NCBI GenBank assembly: GCA_947630715.1
Contig: CANRIP010000005.1
Location: forward strand, 1 to 64,000
Reading direction: 5' to 3'
Source of the DNA: an uncultured Acetatifactor sp.
GTDB taxonomy: Bacteria; Bacillota; Clostridia; Lachnospirales; Lachnospiraceae
Length of the DNA stretch: 64,000 nucleotides
Shown here: positions 6,997-15,619 of the stretch, piece by piece
How the letters are laid out: every line of letters starts with the position of its first letter
Numbering within the stretch: the first letter of the stretch is position 1
Made by a program: the position numbers and the translations under genes
The notes under the pieces: model-generated
Database searches by the model: none
Seen by the model: the letters and a program-made list of their open reading frames with translations, nothing else
What the model was told of the DNA's origin: nothing

Positions 6997-8427
6997 ATGA
7001 GTACTACTTCAAAAGCGAGTCAAAGGATTAACGCCTTACTCGACGACAACAGTTTCGTTGAAATCGGCGGGCTTGTCACGGCAAGAGCCACCGATTTTAA
7101 TATGAAACCAAACGAAACCCCTTCCGACGGCTGTATTACCGGCTACGGCGTGATCAACGGAAAACCCGTCTATGTGTACAGTCAGGACGCATCCGTGATG
7201 AACGGCACCGTGGGAGAAATGCATGCCAAGAAAATTGTCAATGTTTATGAGCTTGCCATGAAAACCGGTTCTCCCGTGATCGGGCTGATTGATTCCGCGG
7301 GACTGCGGCTCCAGGAGGCCGCCGATGCCTTAAACGCGTTCGGAACCGTTTACCTGAAACAGACTCTTGCGTCCGGCGTCATTCCTCAGATTACGGCCAT
7401 TCTGGGAAGCTGCGGCGGCGGGCTTGCCCTGTTCCCCACCCTGACGGATTTCACCTTCATGGAGGAAAAGAACGCGAAACTGTTCGTGAACGCTCCTAAC
7501 GCTCTGGACGGCAACGTGATTTCCAAGTGCGATTCTTCCTCCGCCTCCTTCCAGTCCGAACAAAGCGGTATTGTGGACGTGGTGGGAGACGAGGCGTCCG
7601 TGATGGAAAAGATCCGGGAGCTGGTTGCTTTCCTGCCTTCCAACAACGGCGAGGGCAGCGATATTGTGGAATGCGAGGACGATTTGAACCGGGTCAGCCC
7701 TGAGCTGGCAAACTGCGCCGGCGATACCGGCATCGCCCTTTCCATCATCGCGGACGACAATCATTTCTTTGAGGTAAAATCCGCCTACGGAAAGGATATG
7801 GCCGTTGGCTTTTTGAAACTGGACGGCGTGACCGTGGGAGCCGTGGCCAACCGCAGCGAAATCTGCGACGAGGAGGGCAAAGTCAGCGAAAAGCTGGATG
7901 CCGTTCTGTCCGCGGAGGGCTGTGATAAGGCGGCGGATTTTGTAAACTTCTGCGACGCTTTTGACATTCCGGTTCTGACCCTGACCAACGTGAAAGGATA
8001 CAAGGCCACCATGGATTCCGAGAAAGCCATCGCCAAGGCGGCCGCCCGGCTGACCGCGGCGTTTGCGGGCGCTACCGTGCCGAAGGTGAACGTGATCGTG
8101 GGCAAGGCTCTGGGGACGGCCGGCATTGTGATGAACGCCAAGGCCATCGGCGCGGACATCACCATCGCTTGGCCGGATGCCGAGATCGGCACCATGGACG
8201 GCAAGCTGGCGGCAAAGATTATGTATGACGGCCAGGGCGCCGATGTGATTGAGAAAAAAGCGGCCGAGTATGACGCTCTGAAATTAAGCGCCGGCAGCGC
8301 TGCCCGCAGAGGATATGTGGATCAGATTGTGGAGGCGGCCGAAACCAGAAAATATGTGATCGGCGCATTCGAGATGCTCTTTACCAAGAGCGAGGACAGA
8401 CCTGCAAAAAAGCACGGAACCGTGTAG
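6997..8427 (+). CDS. acyl-CoA-type biotin carboxyltransferase (MmdA/PccB/12S-like)
   Basis: This 476-residue crotonase-fold carboxyltransferase moves CO2 between an acyl-CoA and carboxybiotin. N-terminal and C-terminal CT halves are recognisable. Each contains oxyanion-hole glycine loops (LGSCGGGLALFPTL near 160; GKALGTAGIVMNAKAIGAD near 375-393). An IDSAGLRLQEA motif lies near 100. It is shorter than typical MmdA/PccB (about 510). I chose ATG 6997 over ATG 6922 because it is preceded by CGGAGGA and the upstream codons lie inside the leader hairpin. It heads an operon with OadG-like, biotin carrier, OadB and OadA genes. The substrate (methylmalonyl-, malonyl- or glutaconyl-CoA) cannot be assigned from sequence alone. 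Confidence 0.85.
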   Translation: MSTTSKASQRINALLDDNSFVEIGGLVTARATDFNMKPNETPSDGCITGYGVINGKPVYVYSQDASVMNGTVGEMHAKKIVNVYELAMKTGSPVIGLIDSAGLRLQEAADALNAFGTVYLKQTLASGVIPQITAILGSCGGGLALFPTLTDFTFMEEKNAKLFVNAPNALDGNVISKCDSSSASFQSEQSGIVDVVGDEASVMEKIRELVAFLPSNNGEGSDIVECEDDLNRVSPELANCAGDTGIALSIIADDNHFFEVKSAYGKDMAVGFLKLDGVTVGAVANRSEICDEEGKVSEKLDAVLSAEGCDKAADFVNFCDAFDIPVLTLTNVKGYKATMDSEKAIAKAAARLTAAFAGATVPKVNVIVGKALGTAGIVMNAKAIGADITIAWPDAEIGTMDGKLAAKIMYDGQGADVIEKKAAEYDALKLSAGSAARRGYVDQIVEAAETRKYVIGAFEMLFTKSEDRPAKKHGTV

Positions 8428-8443
8428 AAAGGTTGATTGCAAG

Positions 8444-9268
8444 ATGAAGAAATTAGTGACATGGATATGTTTGATCGGCTGCATTTTCGGACTATCCGCC
8501 TGCGGAGGAGAGGGAGACTGGGTATCGGAACAGGATCTTGCGGCTGTTCCGGAAGAAGAACAGACCTATGAGCAGTGGAAACTTGACAATGCAATGCAGA
8601 TCGCGAAGGATGAGCTGATCCCCCTTTTGTCGGAATATATGAAAGAGGAAACCAATCAGGAAATCCAGGACCTGACCACGGAGGAAATTGCTTACAAGAT
8701 CAGCTCCGAGGAAGGGCTTGAGGTGGACGGTTACGCGTTTCAGACCGCCGCCGGCTCTTATCAGTCGGCAGCCGACAGTATGGGAGCCGTGCTTTCCGTC
8801 AAGGATGCGAAGGCGAAAATCGACGGCGATCAGATTATTGTAAACGTGGATGTGACAGGGGAGAAAAAAGACGCCGTGGCGGAAGTAATCCTGTCCAACG
8901 ACAGATTTTTCGTTATGGAATCGGCGGCGCTGAACCCGTCTTCCACCATGGGGGAGCTGATGACGGGAGCCGCTTTGAACACCCTGATCGGCATGGGGAC
9001 CGTGTTTGTGGTACTGATTCTGATCAGCGCCATCATTTCCTGTTTCCGGATCATTCCGAAACTGCAGGAAAAGGCGTCCGCCCGCAAGAAACAGGAAGAA
9101 ACACCCGCTTTGGCGGCTGCCGCACAGACACAGCCGGAGGAACCGGAGGCGGGAGAGCAGTCGGATGATCTGGAGCTGGCGGCGGTGATCGCAGCCGCTG
9201 TGGCGGCGTATGAAGGCTCCGGCTCCGCTGACGGGTTTGTGGTGCGCTCCATCCGCAGAAGGCGCTGA
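8444..9268 (+). CDS. OadG-like decarboxylase gamma subunit with lipoprotein N-terminus
   Basis: OadG-type subunits anchor and assemble sodium-pumping decarboxylases. Here the conserved part is C-terminal. A transmembrane segment (MGTVFVVLILISAIISCFRI, about residues 185-204) is followed by a charged linker and the typical tail (LELAAVIAAAVAAYEG ... RSIRRRR). In front of it is a 180-residue extracytoplasmic domain with a lipoprotein signal peptide (lipobox LSAC, Cys about residue 20). Ordinary OadG proteins are about 80-120 residues and lack this. The N-terminal domain resembles DUF3887-like stalk domains, but I cannot assign it. It lies 16 bp after the carboxyltransferase gene. Confidence 0.8.
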   Translation: MKKLVTWICLIGCIFGLSACGGEGDWVSEQDLAAVPEEEQTYEQWKLDNAMQIAKDELIPLLSEYMKEETNQEIQDLTTEEIAYKISSEEGLEVDGYAFQTAAGSYQSAADSMGAVLSVKDAKAKIDGDQIIVNVDVTGEKKDAVAEVILSNDRFFVMESAALNPSSTMGELMTGAALNTLIGMGTVFVVLILISAIISCFRIIPKLQEKASARKKQEETPALAAAAQTQPEEPEAGEQSDDLELAAVIAAAVAAYEGSGSADGFVVRSIRRRR

Positions 9269-9280
9269 CCGGGGAGCGGA

Positions 9281-9360
9281 AAACCGGAACCTGCAAACCG
9301 GAATCTGAAATCCGGAACCTGTAAACCGGAACCTGAAATCCAAAAACCGAAAACCGGAAA
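9281..9360. repeat. 14-bp tandem repeat between gamma subunit and biotin carrier
   Basis: Imperfect copies of AAACCGGAACCTG occur at 9281, 9295, 9308 and 9323, with decayed copies to 9360. Period is 13-15 bp. They lie within the operon between two cotranscribed genes. Confidence 0.8.
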
Positions 9361-9412
9361 AAGAAAATAAGATTGACTGGTAAAGCCGCTTAGACGGCAG
9401 AAGGAGAGAAAA

Positions 9413-9793
9413 ATGAAAAATTATACCATCACTGTTAATGGAAACGTATATGATGTGGTTGTGGAGGAAGGCGCATCTTCAGGCGCACCCGCTCCCGTGA
9501 AGGCTCCCGCGGCACCCAAGGCGGCTCCCGCGAAGGCTCCCGCCGCGGCTGCGGCTCCCAAGGCCTCCGGCGCGGCCGGCAGCGTTAAGATCGAAGCCGG
9601 CGCGGCAGGAAAGGTGTTTAAGATCGAGGCAAACGTGGGCCAGGCTGTCAAGGCCGGGGACGCTGTGGTGATCATCGAGGCCATGAAGATGGAAATCCCC
9701 GTTGTGGCGCCTCAGGACGGCACCGTGGCAAGCATCAATGTTTCCGTGGGCGACGCGGTTGAGGCCGGCGCTCTGCTTGCCACCATGAACTAA
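9413..9793 (+). CDS. biotin carboxyl carrier protein (1.3S / MmdC-like)
   Basis: This 126-residue protein carries the biotin that shuttles CO2 between carboxyltransferase and the membrane decarboxylase. A short N-terminal beta segment (MKNYTITVNGNVYDVVVEEG) leads to an Ala/Pro/Lys-rich flexible linker (about residues 21-56). The biotinyl domain follows, with EAMKMEI at 89-95 and K92 as the biotinylation site. The C-terminal GDAVEAGALLATMN ends the domain in the usual place. ATG 9413 is preceded by AAGGAGAG. Context in the decarboxylase operon makes the assignment firm. Confidence 0.94.
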   Translation: MKNYTITVNGNVYDVVVEEGASSGAPAPVKAPAAPKAAPAKAPAAAAAPKASGAAGSVKIEAGAAGKVFKIEANVGQAVKAGDAVVIIEAMKMEIPVVAPQDGTVASINVSVGDAVEAGALLATMN

Positions 9794-9852
9794 TCGCGAA
9801 GGATCTCAGAATTATGAAAGGCTGCCTTTGCGGCGGCGGAAAAGAGGAACAA

Positions 9853-11004
9853 ATGGATTATATAGGTTCTACGCTGAACAACCTGATTCACCAGACGGCG
9901 TTTTTTAACCTGACCTGGGGGAATTACGTCATGATAGCGGTTGCCTGTTTTTTCCTGTATCTGGCTATCCGGCATGAGTTTGAACCCCTGCTGTTGACGC
10001 CCATAGCCTTTGGAATGCTGCTGGTGAATATTTATCCCGATATCATGCTTCACGCAGAGGACGCGGCAAACGGCGCCGGCGGTCTGCTGTACTATTTTTA
10101 CAAACTGGATGAACTTGCGATTCTGCCGTCCCTGATCTTCATGGGAGTGGGCGCCATGACGGACTTCGGCCCCCTGATTGCCAACCCCAAGAGTTTCCTG
10201 CTGGGCGCGGCCGCGCAGTTCGGTATTTTTGCCGCGTATTTCGGCGCGATCGGAATGGGCTTTAACGACATGGCCGCGGCGGCTATCTCCATCATCGGAG
10301 GCGCGGACGGCCCTACGTCCATTTTCCTGGCGGGTAAGCTGGGACAGACCGCGATCCTGGGCCCCATCGCGGTGGCGGCATACTCCTATATGTCGCTGGT
10401 GCCGATTATACAGCCGCCGATTATGAAACTGCTGACCACCGAGAAGGAAAGAAAGATCAAGATGGGGCAGCTTCGTCCTGTCACCCGGCTGGAGAAGATT
10501 CTTTTCCCCATTATCGTTACCATCGTGGTCTGCCTGATCCTTCCCACCACCGCTCCTTTGGTGGGTATGCTGATGCTGGGAAATCTGTTCAGAGAGTCCG
10601 GCGTGGTGAGACAGTTGACGGAGACCGCGTCCAACGCGCTGATGTATATCGTTGTGATTCTGCTGGGTACTTCCGTGGGTGCGACCACCAGCGCGGAGGC
10701 GTTCTTAAATTTGGATACCCTGAAGATCGTGGCCCTGGGATTGATTGCGTTCATGTTCGGCACCGCCGCCGGCGTTCTCTTTGGAAAACTGATGTGTGTG
10801 ATCACAAAGGGAAAGGTGAATCCTCTGATCGGTTCCGCCGGCGTGTCCGCGGTTCCCATGGCGGCGCGTGTTTCCCAGAAGGTGGGCGCCCAGGCCGATC
10901 CTACCAACTTCCTGCTCATGCATGCCATGGGGCCCAATGTGGCGGGCGTGATCGGAACCGCGGTAGCCGCCGGAACGTTTATGGCCATCTTCGGAGTGTT
11001 CTAA
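9853..11004 (+). CDS. oadB: sodium-translocating decarboxylase beta subunit
   Basis: OadB/MmdB/GcdB is the integral membrane subunit that decarboxylates carboxybiotin and exports Na+. The 383-residue protein has multiple hydrophobic helices. It carries the family motif GGADGPTSIF (149-158; D152 corresponds to the essential Asp of the Klebsiella enzyme) and the conserved NPLIGSAGVSAVPMAARV near the C-terminus. ATG 9853 follows AGAGGAAC and matches the family start; an in-frame ATG 13 codons upstream has poorer support. The beta subunit is shared by oxaloacetate, methylmalonyl-CoA and glutaconyl-CoA pumps, so it does not fix the substrate. Confidence 0.93.
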   Translation: MDYIGSTLNNLIHQTAFFNLTWGNYVMIAVACFFLYLAIRHEFEPLLLTPIAFGMLLVNIYPDIMLHAEDAANGAGGLLYYFYKLDELAILPSLIFMGVGAMTDFGPLIANPKSFLLGAAAQFGIFAAYFGAIGMGFNDMAAAAISIIGGADGPTSIFLAGKLGQTAILGPIAVAAYSYMSLVPIIQPPIMKLLTTEKERKIKMGQLRPVTRLEKILFPIIVTIVVCLILPTTAPLVGMLMLGNLFRESGVVRQLTETASNALMYIVVILLGTSVGATTSAEAFLNLDTLKIVALGLIAFMFGTAAGVLFGKLMCVITKGKVNPLIGSAGVSAVPMAARVSQKVGAQADPTNFLLMHAMGPNVAGVIGTAVAAGTFMAIFGVF

Positions 11005-11050
11005 GACCGGCGTAAAACGCTGATTAAAATCAATATGGAGGAAAACGCAA

Positions 11051-12478
11051 ATGTCTGAACAAGTGAAAAAACCGATTCAAATAACGGAAACCGTTCTGCG
11101 TGACGCGCACCAGTCCCTGATTGCCACCAGAATGCCTACCGAATTTATGCTCCCCATCGCGGAAAAAATGGACCAGGTGGGCTATCATTCCGTAGAGTGC
11201 TGGGGCGGCGCAACCTTTGACGCATCCCTTCGTTTCCTGAAGGAAGATCCCTGGGACCGTCTCCGCAAGCTGCGCGACCGTTTCAAGAAAACCAAGCTGC
11301 AGATGCTGTTCCGCGGCCAGAATATCCTGGGATACAGACCCTATGCGGACGATGTGGTGGACGCGTTTGTGCAGAAATCCATCGCAAACGGCATCGACAT
11401 TATCCGTATTTTCGACTGCTTAAACGATCTGCGCAATCTGCAGGAGGCCGTGAACGCCACCAACAGAATGAAACAGCAGGAGGGCAGAGGCCACGCGCAG
11501 GTGGCGTTGTCCTACACGCTGGGAGACGCTTACACACTGGAATACTGGACCGATATGGCAAGGAAAATTGAGGAGATGGGAGCGGATTCCATCTGCATCA
11601 AGGATATGGCCGGGCTGCTGGTTCCCTATAAGGCGTCTGAGCTGATTTCCGCCATGAAAAGCGCCACAAAGCTTCCCATTCAACTGCACACCCATTACAC
11701 CTCCGGCGTTGCCGGCATGACCTATCTGAAGGCCGTGGAGGCGGGCGTGGACGTGATTGATACCGCTATGAGCCCCTTTGCCATGGGAACCTCCCAGCCC
11801 GCAACAGAGGTTATGGTGGAAACCTTCAAGGGAACCCCTTACGATACAGGGTTCGACCAGAATCTGCTGGCCGAGATCGCGGATTATTTCCGGCCTTACA
11901 GAGACGAGTGCTTAAAGAACGGCCTTCTCAATCCCAAGGTGATGGGCGTCGATATCAAGACGCTTCTGTATCAGGTGCCCGGCGGTATGCTTTCCAACAT
12001 GGTAAGCCAGTTAAAGGAGCAGAACGCGGAGGACAGATACTACGACGTGCTGAAGGAAATCCCTCAGGTGCGCAAGGATCTGGGCGAGCCCCCTCTGGTG
12101 ACTCCTTCCTCTCAGATCGTTGGTACCCAGGCGGTGTTCAACGTGCTGATGGGCGAGAGATACAAGATGGCCACCAAAGAGACGAAGGCGGTTCTGCGGG
12201 GCGAATATGGCCAGACCGTAAAGCCCATGAATCAGGAAGTGATCGACAAGGTAATCCCCGGCGAGACCCGCATTACCTGCCGCTACGCGGATATGCTTGA
12301 CAACGAGATGGATAAGCTGGAGGGCGAGATGAAGGAATGGAAACAGCAGGATGAGGACGTTTTGAGCTACGCGCTGTTCCCTCAGGTGGCAACCGACTTT
12401 TTCAAGTATCGTCAGGCACAGCAGGAAAAGGTGGATATGACCCAGGCGGACACGAAGAACGGGGCGTATCCTGTCTGA
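11051..12478 (+). CDS. oadA: oxaloacetate decarboxylase alpha / pyruvate carboxylase B-type carboxyltransferase (5S)
   Basis: This 475-residue TIM-barrel carboxyltransferase acts between oxaloacetate/pyruvate and carboxybiotin. Conserved motifs are ETVLRDAHQSL (13-23, with metal ligand D18), GATFDASLRFL (53-63), KDMAG (184-188, catalytic Lys) and HTHYTSG (213-219, metal His pair). The C-terminal conserved region of the family is present. There is no biotin domain, because biotin is supplied by the separate carrier encoded upstream. GGAGG lies 8-12 nt before ATG 11051. It is the last gene of the operon and is followed by a strong terminator. Confidence 0.93.
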   Translation: MSEQVKKPIQITETVLRDAHQSLIATRMPTEFMLPIAEKMDQVGYHSVECWGGATFDASLRFLKEDPWDRLRKLRDRFKKTKLQMLFRGQNILGYRPYADDVVDAFVQKSIANGIDIIRIFDCLNDLRNLQEAVNATNRMKQQEGRGHAQVALSYTLGDAYTLEYWTDMARKIEEMGADSICIKDMAGLLVPYKASELISAMKSATKLPIQLHTHYTSGVAGMTYLKAVEAGVDVIDTAMSPFAMGTSQPATEVMVETFKGTPYDTGFDQNLLAEIADYFRPYRDECLKNGLLNPKVMGVDIKTLLYQVPGGMLSNMVSQLKEQNAEDRYYDVLKEIPQVRKDLGEPPLVTPSSQIVGTQAVFNVLMGERYKMATKETKAVLRGEYGQTVKPMNQEVIDKVIPGETRITCRYADMLDNEMDKLEGEMKEWKQQDEDVLSYALFPQVATDFFKYRQAQQEKVDMTQADTKNGAYPV

Positions 12479-12540
12479 AACGGGGAAAAGGGCCTGAACA
12501 GGCGCATCCCGTACAAAGGACCATAGGTATGAGTTTTTAC

Positions 12541-12568
12541 AGGCGCCGGGATTTTCCCGGCGCCTTTT
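12541..12568 (+). terminator. rho-independent terminator of the decarboxylase operon
   Basis: A 10-bp GC-rich stem, AGGCGCCGGG (12541-12550) with CCCGGCGCCT (12556-12565), has an ATTTT loop and ends in TTTT. Confidence 0.9.
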
Positions 12569-12623
12569 GCATCGGGTTTCTGGCGGCACTGTTTGCATCA
12601 GGCGGATCCCGGCGGCTTTTTAC

Positions 12624-12652
12624 TTGACAAGCGCCCGGAATATCAGTAAAAT
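12624..12652 (+). promoter_or_regulatory. sigma-A promoter before the TetR gene
   Basis: Consensus TTGACA (12624-12629), a 17-bp spacer and TAAAAT (12647-12652). It probably serves the TetR gene and, by read-through, the long run of genes that follows. Confidence 0.8.
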
Positions 12653-12659
12653 AACAAGT

Positions 12660-12676
12660 GTTATAAACCTGATAAC
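12660..12676. promoter_or_regulatory. possible TetR operator
   Basis: The inverted repeat GTTAT-N7-ATAAC lies at the predicted transcription start, a usual place for an autoregulatory TetR operator. The arms are short, so this is suggestive only. Confidence 0.3.
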
Positions 12677-12759
12677 CATTTGCAACCAACGGCAGCGGAA
12701 CCGATGCCCGCCGGAGAGAGGGCGGTACGCGCGGTTTGCGGGAAACGGAAGGATCGAAT

Positions 12760-13317
12760 ATGGCTCGAAAGGAATCGATTACCATGCAGTTGATTCTGGA
12801 TACTGCGTTCGCAATGACCAGACAGGAGGGCTTTGCCAATGTGACGGCCAGGAAGGTGGCGGCGCAGGCAGGCTGTTCTACACAGCCCATTTTTCGCGTA
12901 TATAAGAATATGGACGAGTTGTGGGACGCGGTTTATGACCGGGCGGCGGCCTTTTTCCAGGATTATTACGGACTGTATCCCAGAATGGGGAAAGCCCCTT
13001 TTGTCAACCTGGGGATGGCGTATATCGCTTTTGCCAGAGAGGAAAAGCACCTGTTTGAATTGCTTTTTGCGTCGGATCAGGAAAACAGAAAGAGTATGTA
13101 CGAGCTGTTAAACGGGGCGAACGGAAACGTGGTTTCCGAGATCAATCTTGCGAAAGCGGCGGGCTGTCCGGATCCCGGGGACCTGTTTATGAAAATGTGG
13201 ATCTTTATTCATGGAGCCGCCTGCATGACGCTGACGGGCGATTATGATCTGTCCGAGGTGCAGACGCTGGCTCTTTTGGAGCGCTCCTATGAAGCGTTTG
13301 CGGCGGCGCACCGGTAA
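12760..13317 (+). CDS. TetR-family transcriptional regulator
   Basis: This 185-residue protein has the N-terminal TetR helix-turn-helix: ITMQLILDTAFAMTRQEGF, then VTARKVAAQAGCSTQPIFRV and YKNMDELW (about residues 6-55). A helical ligand domain follows. ATG 12760 lies 7 nt after CGGAAGGA and gives the normal family length; an upstream TTG would be poorly spaced. The ligand is unknown. It lies just downstream of the decarboxylase terminator and upstream of an RpiR gene, so it may control itself, the downstream operon or a distant target. Confidence 0.88.
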   Translation: MARKESITMQLILDTAFAMTRQEGFANVTARKVAAQAGCSTQPIFRVYKNMDELWDAVYDRAAAFFQDYYGLYPRMGKAPFVNLGMAYIAFAREEKHLFELLFASDQENRKSMYELLNGANGNVVSEINLAKAAGCPDPGDLFMKMWIFIHGAACMTLTGDYDLSEVQTLALLERSYEAFAAAHR

Positions 13318-13365
13318 AGGAAACGGGCCGGCGCCGCAGAGGGCTATGGTGCGGAAGGACTGGGA

Positions 13366-14307
13366 ATGGAAAAACAGTATGACATATTGAGCAGAATATC
13401 CGAACGCTACGGCAAAATGAGCAAGAGCCATAAGGCGATTGCCAATTATATTTCCGAACATTACGACCAGGCGGTCTTTATGACGGCGGCAAAGCTTGGG
13501 GAAACGCTTGGGATCAGCGAATCGACGGTGGTACGGTTTGCCGCCGGGATCGGCTACGAGGGGTATCCGCAGTTTCAGAAGGCGCTGGAGGAGTGCGTCA
13601 GGGGAAAGTTAAACAGTATCCAGAGGATGGACGCGAAATACGGCCACAGCACCCAGTCGGAGGTGCTTACCTCCGTGATGACCGCGGACATTGAAAAAAT
13701 ACGTTATACCATTGAAAATCTGGATCCGGCGGCTTTTGAATCCGCGGTGAATACCATCCTGGAGGCGGAAACCATCTATGTGATGGGGCTTCGCAGCAAC
13801 GAGCCGCTGGCGGAATTTCTGCATTTCTATCTGAATATGATCCGGGGCGGCGTGGTGCTGCTCAAAACCACCAGCGTCAGCGAAACCTTCGAGCAGATGA
13901 TACGCATCCATGAAAAGGACTGCTTTATCGGGATCAGCTTTCCCAGGTATTCCATGCGTACTTTGAAAGCCATGGAATTTGCCAACGACAGGAACGCCAA
14001 GGTGATCGCCATTACGGATTCCACCCATTCTCCCATGAGCCTGTATTCCTCCTGTAATCTGCTTGCCAGGAGCGATATGGTTTCCATTGTGGATTCTCTG
14101 GTGGCGCCGTTAAGCGTGATCAATGCCCTGGTGGTGGCGCTGTGCCTGAAATGCCCTCAGGATGTGAGGATCAATCTGGAGACGCTGGAAGACGTCTGGA
14201 ATAATTATCAGGTATACTTAAACGACGAAATTAATTTTATAGACGATGAGCCGATCCTTAATTATTCCCTCTGGAGGGAGCAGGATGATGGAAACAAAAA
14301 ACGATAG
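13366..14307 (+). CDS. RpiR-family (MurR-like) transcriptional regulator
   Basis: The 313-residue protein has the N-terminal RpiR HTH (KSHKAIANYI ... MTAAKLGETLGISESTVVRFA, about residues 20-60). A C-terminal SIS phosphosugar-binding domain follows (about 130-265; VMGLRSNEPLAEFL and AITDSTHSPMSLYS). Such proteins sense sugar phosphates or amino-sugar phosphates. No sugar-use genes lie next to it, so the effector is unknown. It is 48 bp after the TetR gene. Its 3' end overlaps the next gene by 23 bp, which implies translational coupling. Confidence 0.88.
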   Translation: MEKQYDILSRISERYGKMSKSHKAIANYISEHYDQAVFMTAAKLGETLGISESTVVRFAAGIGYEGYPQFQKALEECVRGKLNSIQRMDAKYGHSTQSEVLTSVMTADIEKIRYTIENLDPAAFESAVNTILEAETIYVMGLRSNEPLAEFLHFYLNMIRGGVVLLKTTSVSETFEQMIRIHEKDCFIGISFPRYSMRTLKAMEFANDRNAKVIAITDSTHSPMSLYSSCNLLARSDMVSIVDSLVAPLSVINALVVALCLKCPQDVRINLETLEDVWNNYQVYLNDEINFIDDEPILNYSLWREQDDGNKKR

Positions 14308-15619
14308 AGTCATCGTGGTGGGAGGAGGCGCCGCAGGCATGATGGCGGCGGCCACGGCGGCCGCTTTGGGGGCGCGGGTTACCCTGATCGAAAAAAACGA
14401 GAAACTGGGGAAAAAGCTGTTTCTCACCGGAAAAGGGCGCTGTAACGTCACCAACGCGGCGGGGCGGGAGGCTTTCTTCGCCAATCTGTGCGTCAACGGC
14501 AAATTTCTGTACAGCGCTTTTTCGGATTTTGACTGCCAGGCGATTGAGGATTTTTTGACCAGGGCGGGCTGCCCTTTAAAAACAGAGCGGGGAGACAGGG
14601 TGTTTCCCCGGTCGGATCATTCCTCGGATGTGATCGCCGCCTTCAGCAGAGAACTGGCGGCGCGGGGAGTGGAGGTGTTTCTTAAGACCAGGGTGTCAAA
14701 GCTTTTGTGGAAGGAAAGCGCCGGGGCAGAACCGGCGGGACAAAAACAGATCACAGGCGTTGTCCTATCGGATGGCAGAAACCTGGAGGCATCCGCCGTC
14801 ATTCTCTGCACCGGAGGGCTTTCCTATCCTTCCACCGGCTCCACGGGGGACGGATATGCCTTTGCGGCAGAGGCCGGACATTCCGTGACGGCGTTGAGCC
14901 CCGGGCTGGTTCCCCTGCGTATCCGGGAGAGCTGGTGCGCGGAGCTGATGGGCCTTTCCCTTCGGAATGTGGAGGCATGTCTGAGAGAGGACGGGCGGGA
15001 GGTGTTCCGGGGTTTCGGGGAATTGCTGTTTACCCATTTCGGGGTCAGCGGGCCGTTAATCCTTTCCGCCAGCAGCCGGCTGGGCCGGGGAGACGGAACC
15101 GGGAAAAAGGGCCGGAAAACGGAAAAAACCCTGTCCATCGACCTGAAACCGGCTCTGGACATGGAACAGTTGGACAGGAGGCTGCTGCGGGATTTCGGAG
15201 AAAACAGCGGCCGGCAGTTTAAAAATGCGCTGGGGGATCTGCTCCCTGCCAGATTGATTCCCGTGATGGTCAGACTGTCGGGGATCGATCCTCAAACCCG
15301 GGTGAATGAGATCACCAGGCAGACGCGGAGGGCGTTCGCGGATCTTGTGAAACATCTGCCCCTTACCGTGGAGGGAACCGCCGGATATGAGGAGGCGGTT
15401 ATCACCAGGGGAGGCGTTTCCGTCAGGGAAGTCAATCCTTCCACCATGGAATCCAAAAAGGCAAAGGGGCTGTACTTTGCGGGGGAAGTGCTGGATCTGG
15501 ACGCCATGACCGGGGGGTTCAATCTGCAGATCGCCTGGTCCACCGGCCATCTGGCGGGACAAAGCAGCGTTTCCCGCTTTTCAGGGAAACAGAATGGATC
15601 AAAAGGAGAAATCAAATGA
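14285..15619 (+). CDS. FAD-dependent oxidoreductase, HI0933/BaiN-like
   Basis: This 444-residue flavoprotein has the dinucleotide-binding motif VVGGGAAGMMAA (11-22) and the family signature LFLTGKGRCNVTN (about 47-59). The second FAD motif near the C-terminus is AGEVLDLDAMTGGFNLQ. Family members are conserved flavoproteins of mostly unknown role; BaiN is linked to bile acid 7-dehydroxylation in some gut clostridia, but the family is far broader. ATG 14285 is preceded by GGAGGGAG and lies inside the end of the RpiR gene. Its stop overlaps the cmk start (ATGA). The baiN-like/cmk/ispH order is common in Clostridia. Confidence 0.88.
   Translation: MMETKNDRVIVVGGGAAGMMAAATAAALGARVTLIEKNEKLGKKLFLTGKGRCNVTNAAGREAFFANLCVNGKFLYSAFSDFDCQAIEDFLTRAGCPLKTERGDRVFPRSDHSSDVIAAFSRELAARGVEVFLKTRVSKLLWKESAGAEPAGQKQITGVVLSDGRNLEASAVILCTGGLSYPSTGSTGDGYAFAAEAGHSVTALSPGLVPLRIRESWCAELMGLSLRNVEACLREDGREVFRGFGELLFTHFGVSGPLILSASSRLGRGDGTGKKGRKTEKTLSIDLKPALDMEQLDRRLLRDFGENSGRQFKNALGDLLPARLIPVMVRLSGIDPQTRVNEITRQTRRAFADLVKHLPLTVEGTAGYEEAVITRGGVSVREVNPSTMESKKAKGLYFAGEVLDLDAMTGGFNLQIAWSTGHLAGQSSVSRFSGKQNGSKGEIK

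Noticed and set aside
12660-12676. Firm TetR operator call
   Set aside because: Five-base arms occur by chance often; kept only as a low-confidence feature.
14285-15619. Bile acid 7-dehydroxylation enzyme BaiN
   Set aside because: The flavoprotein family is widespread, no other bai genes are nearby, and the cmk/ispH neighbourhood is housekeeping.
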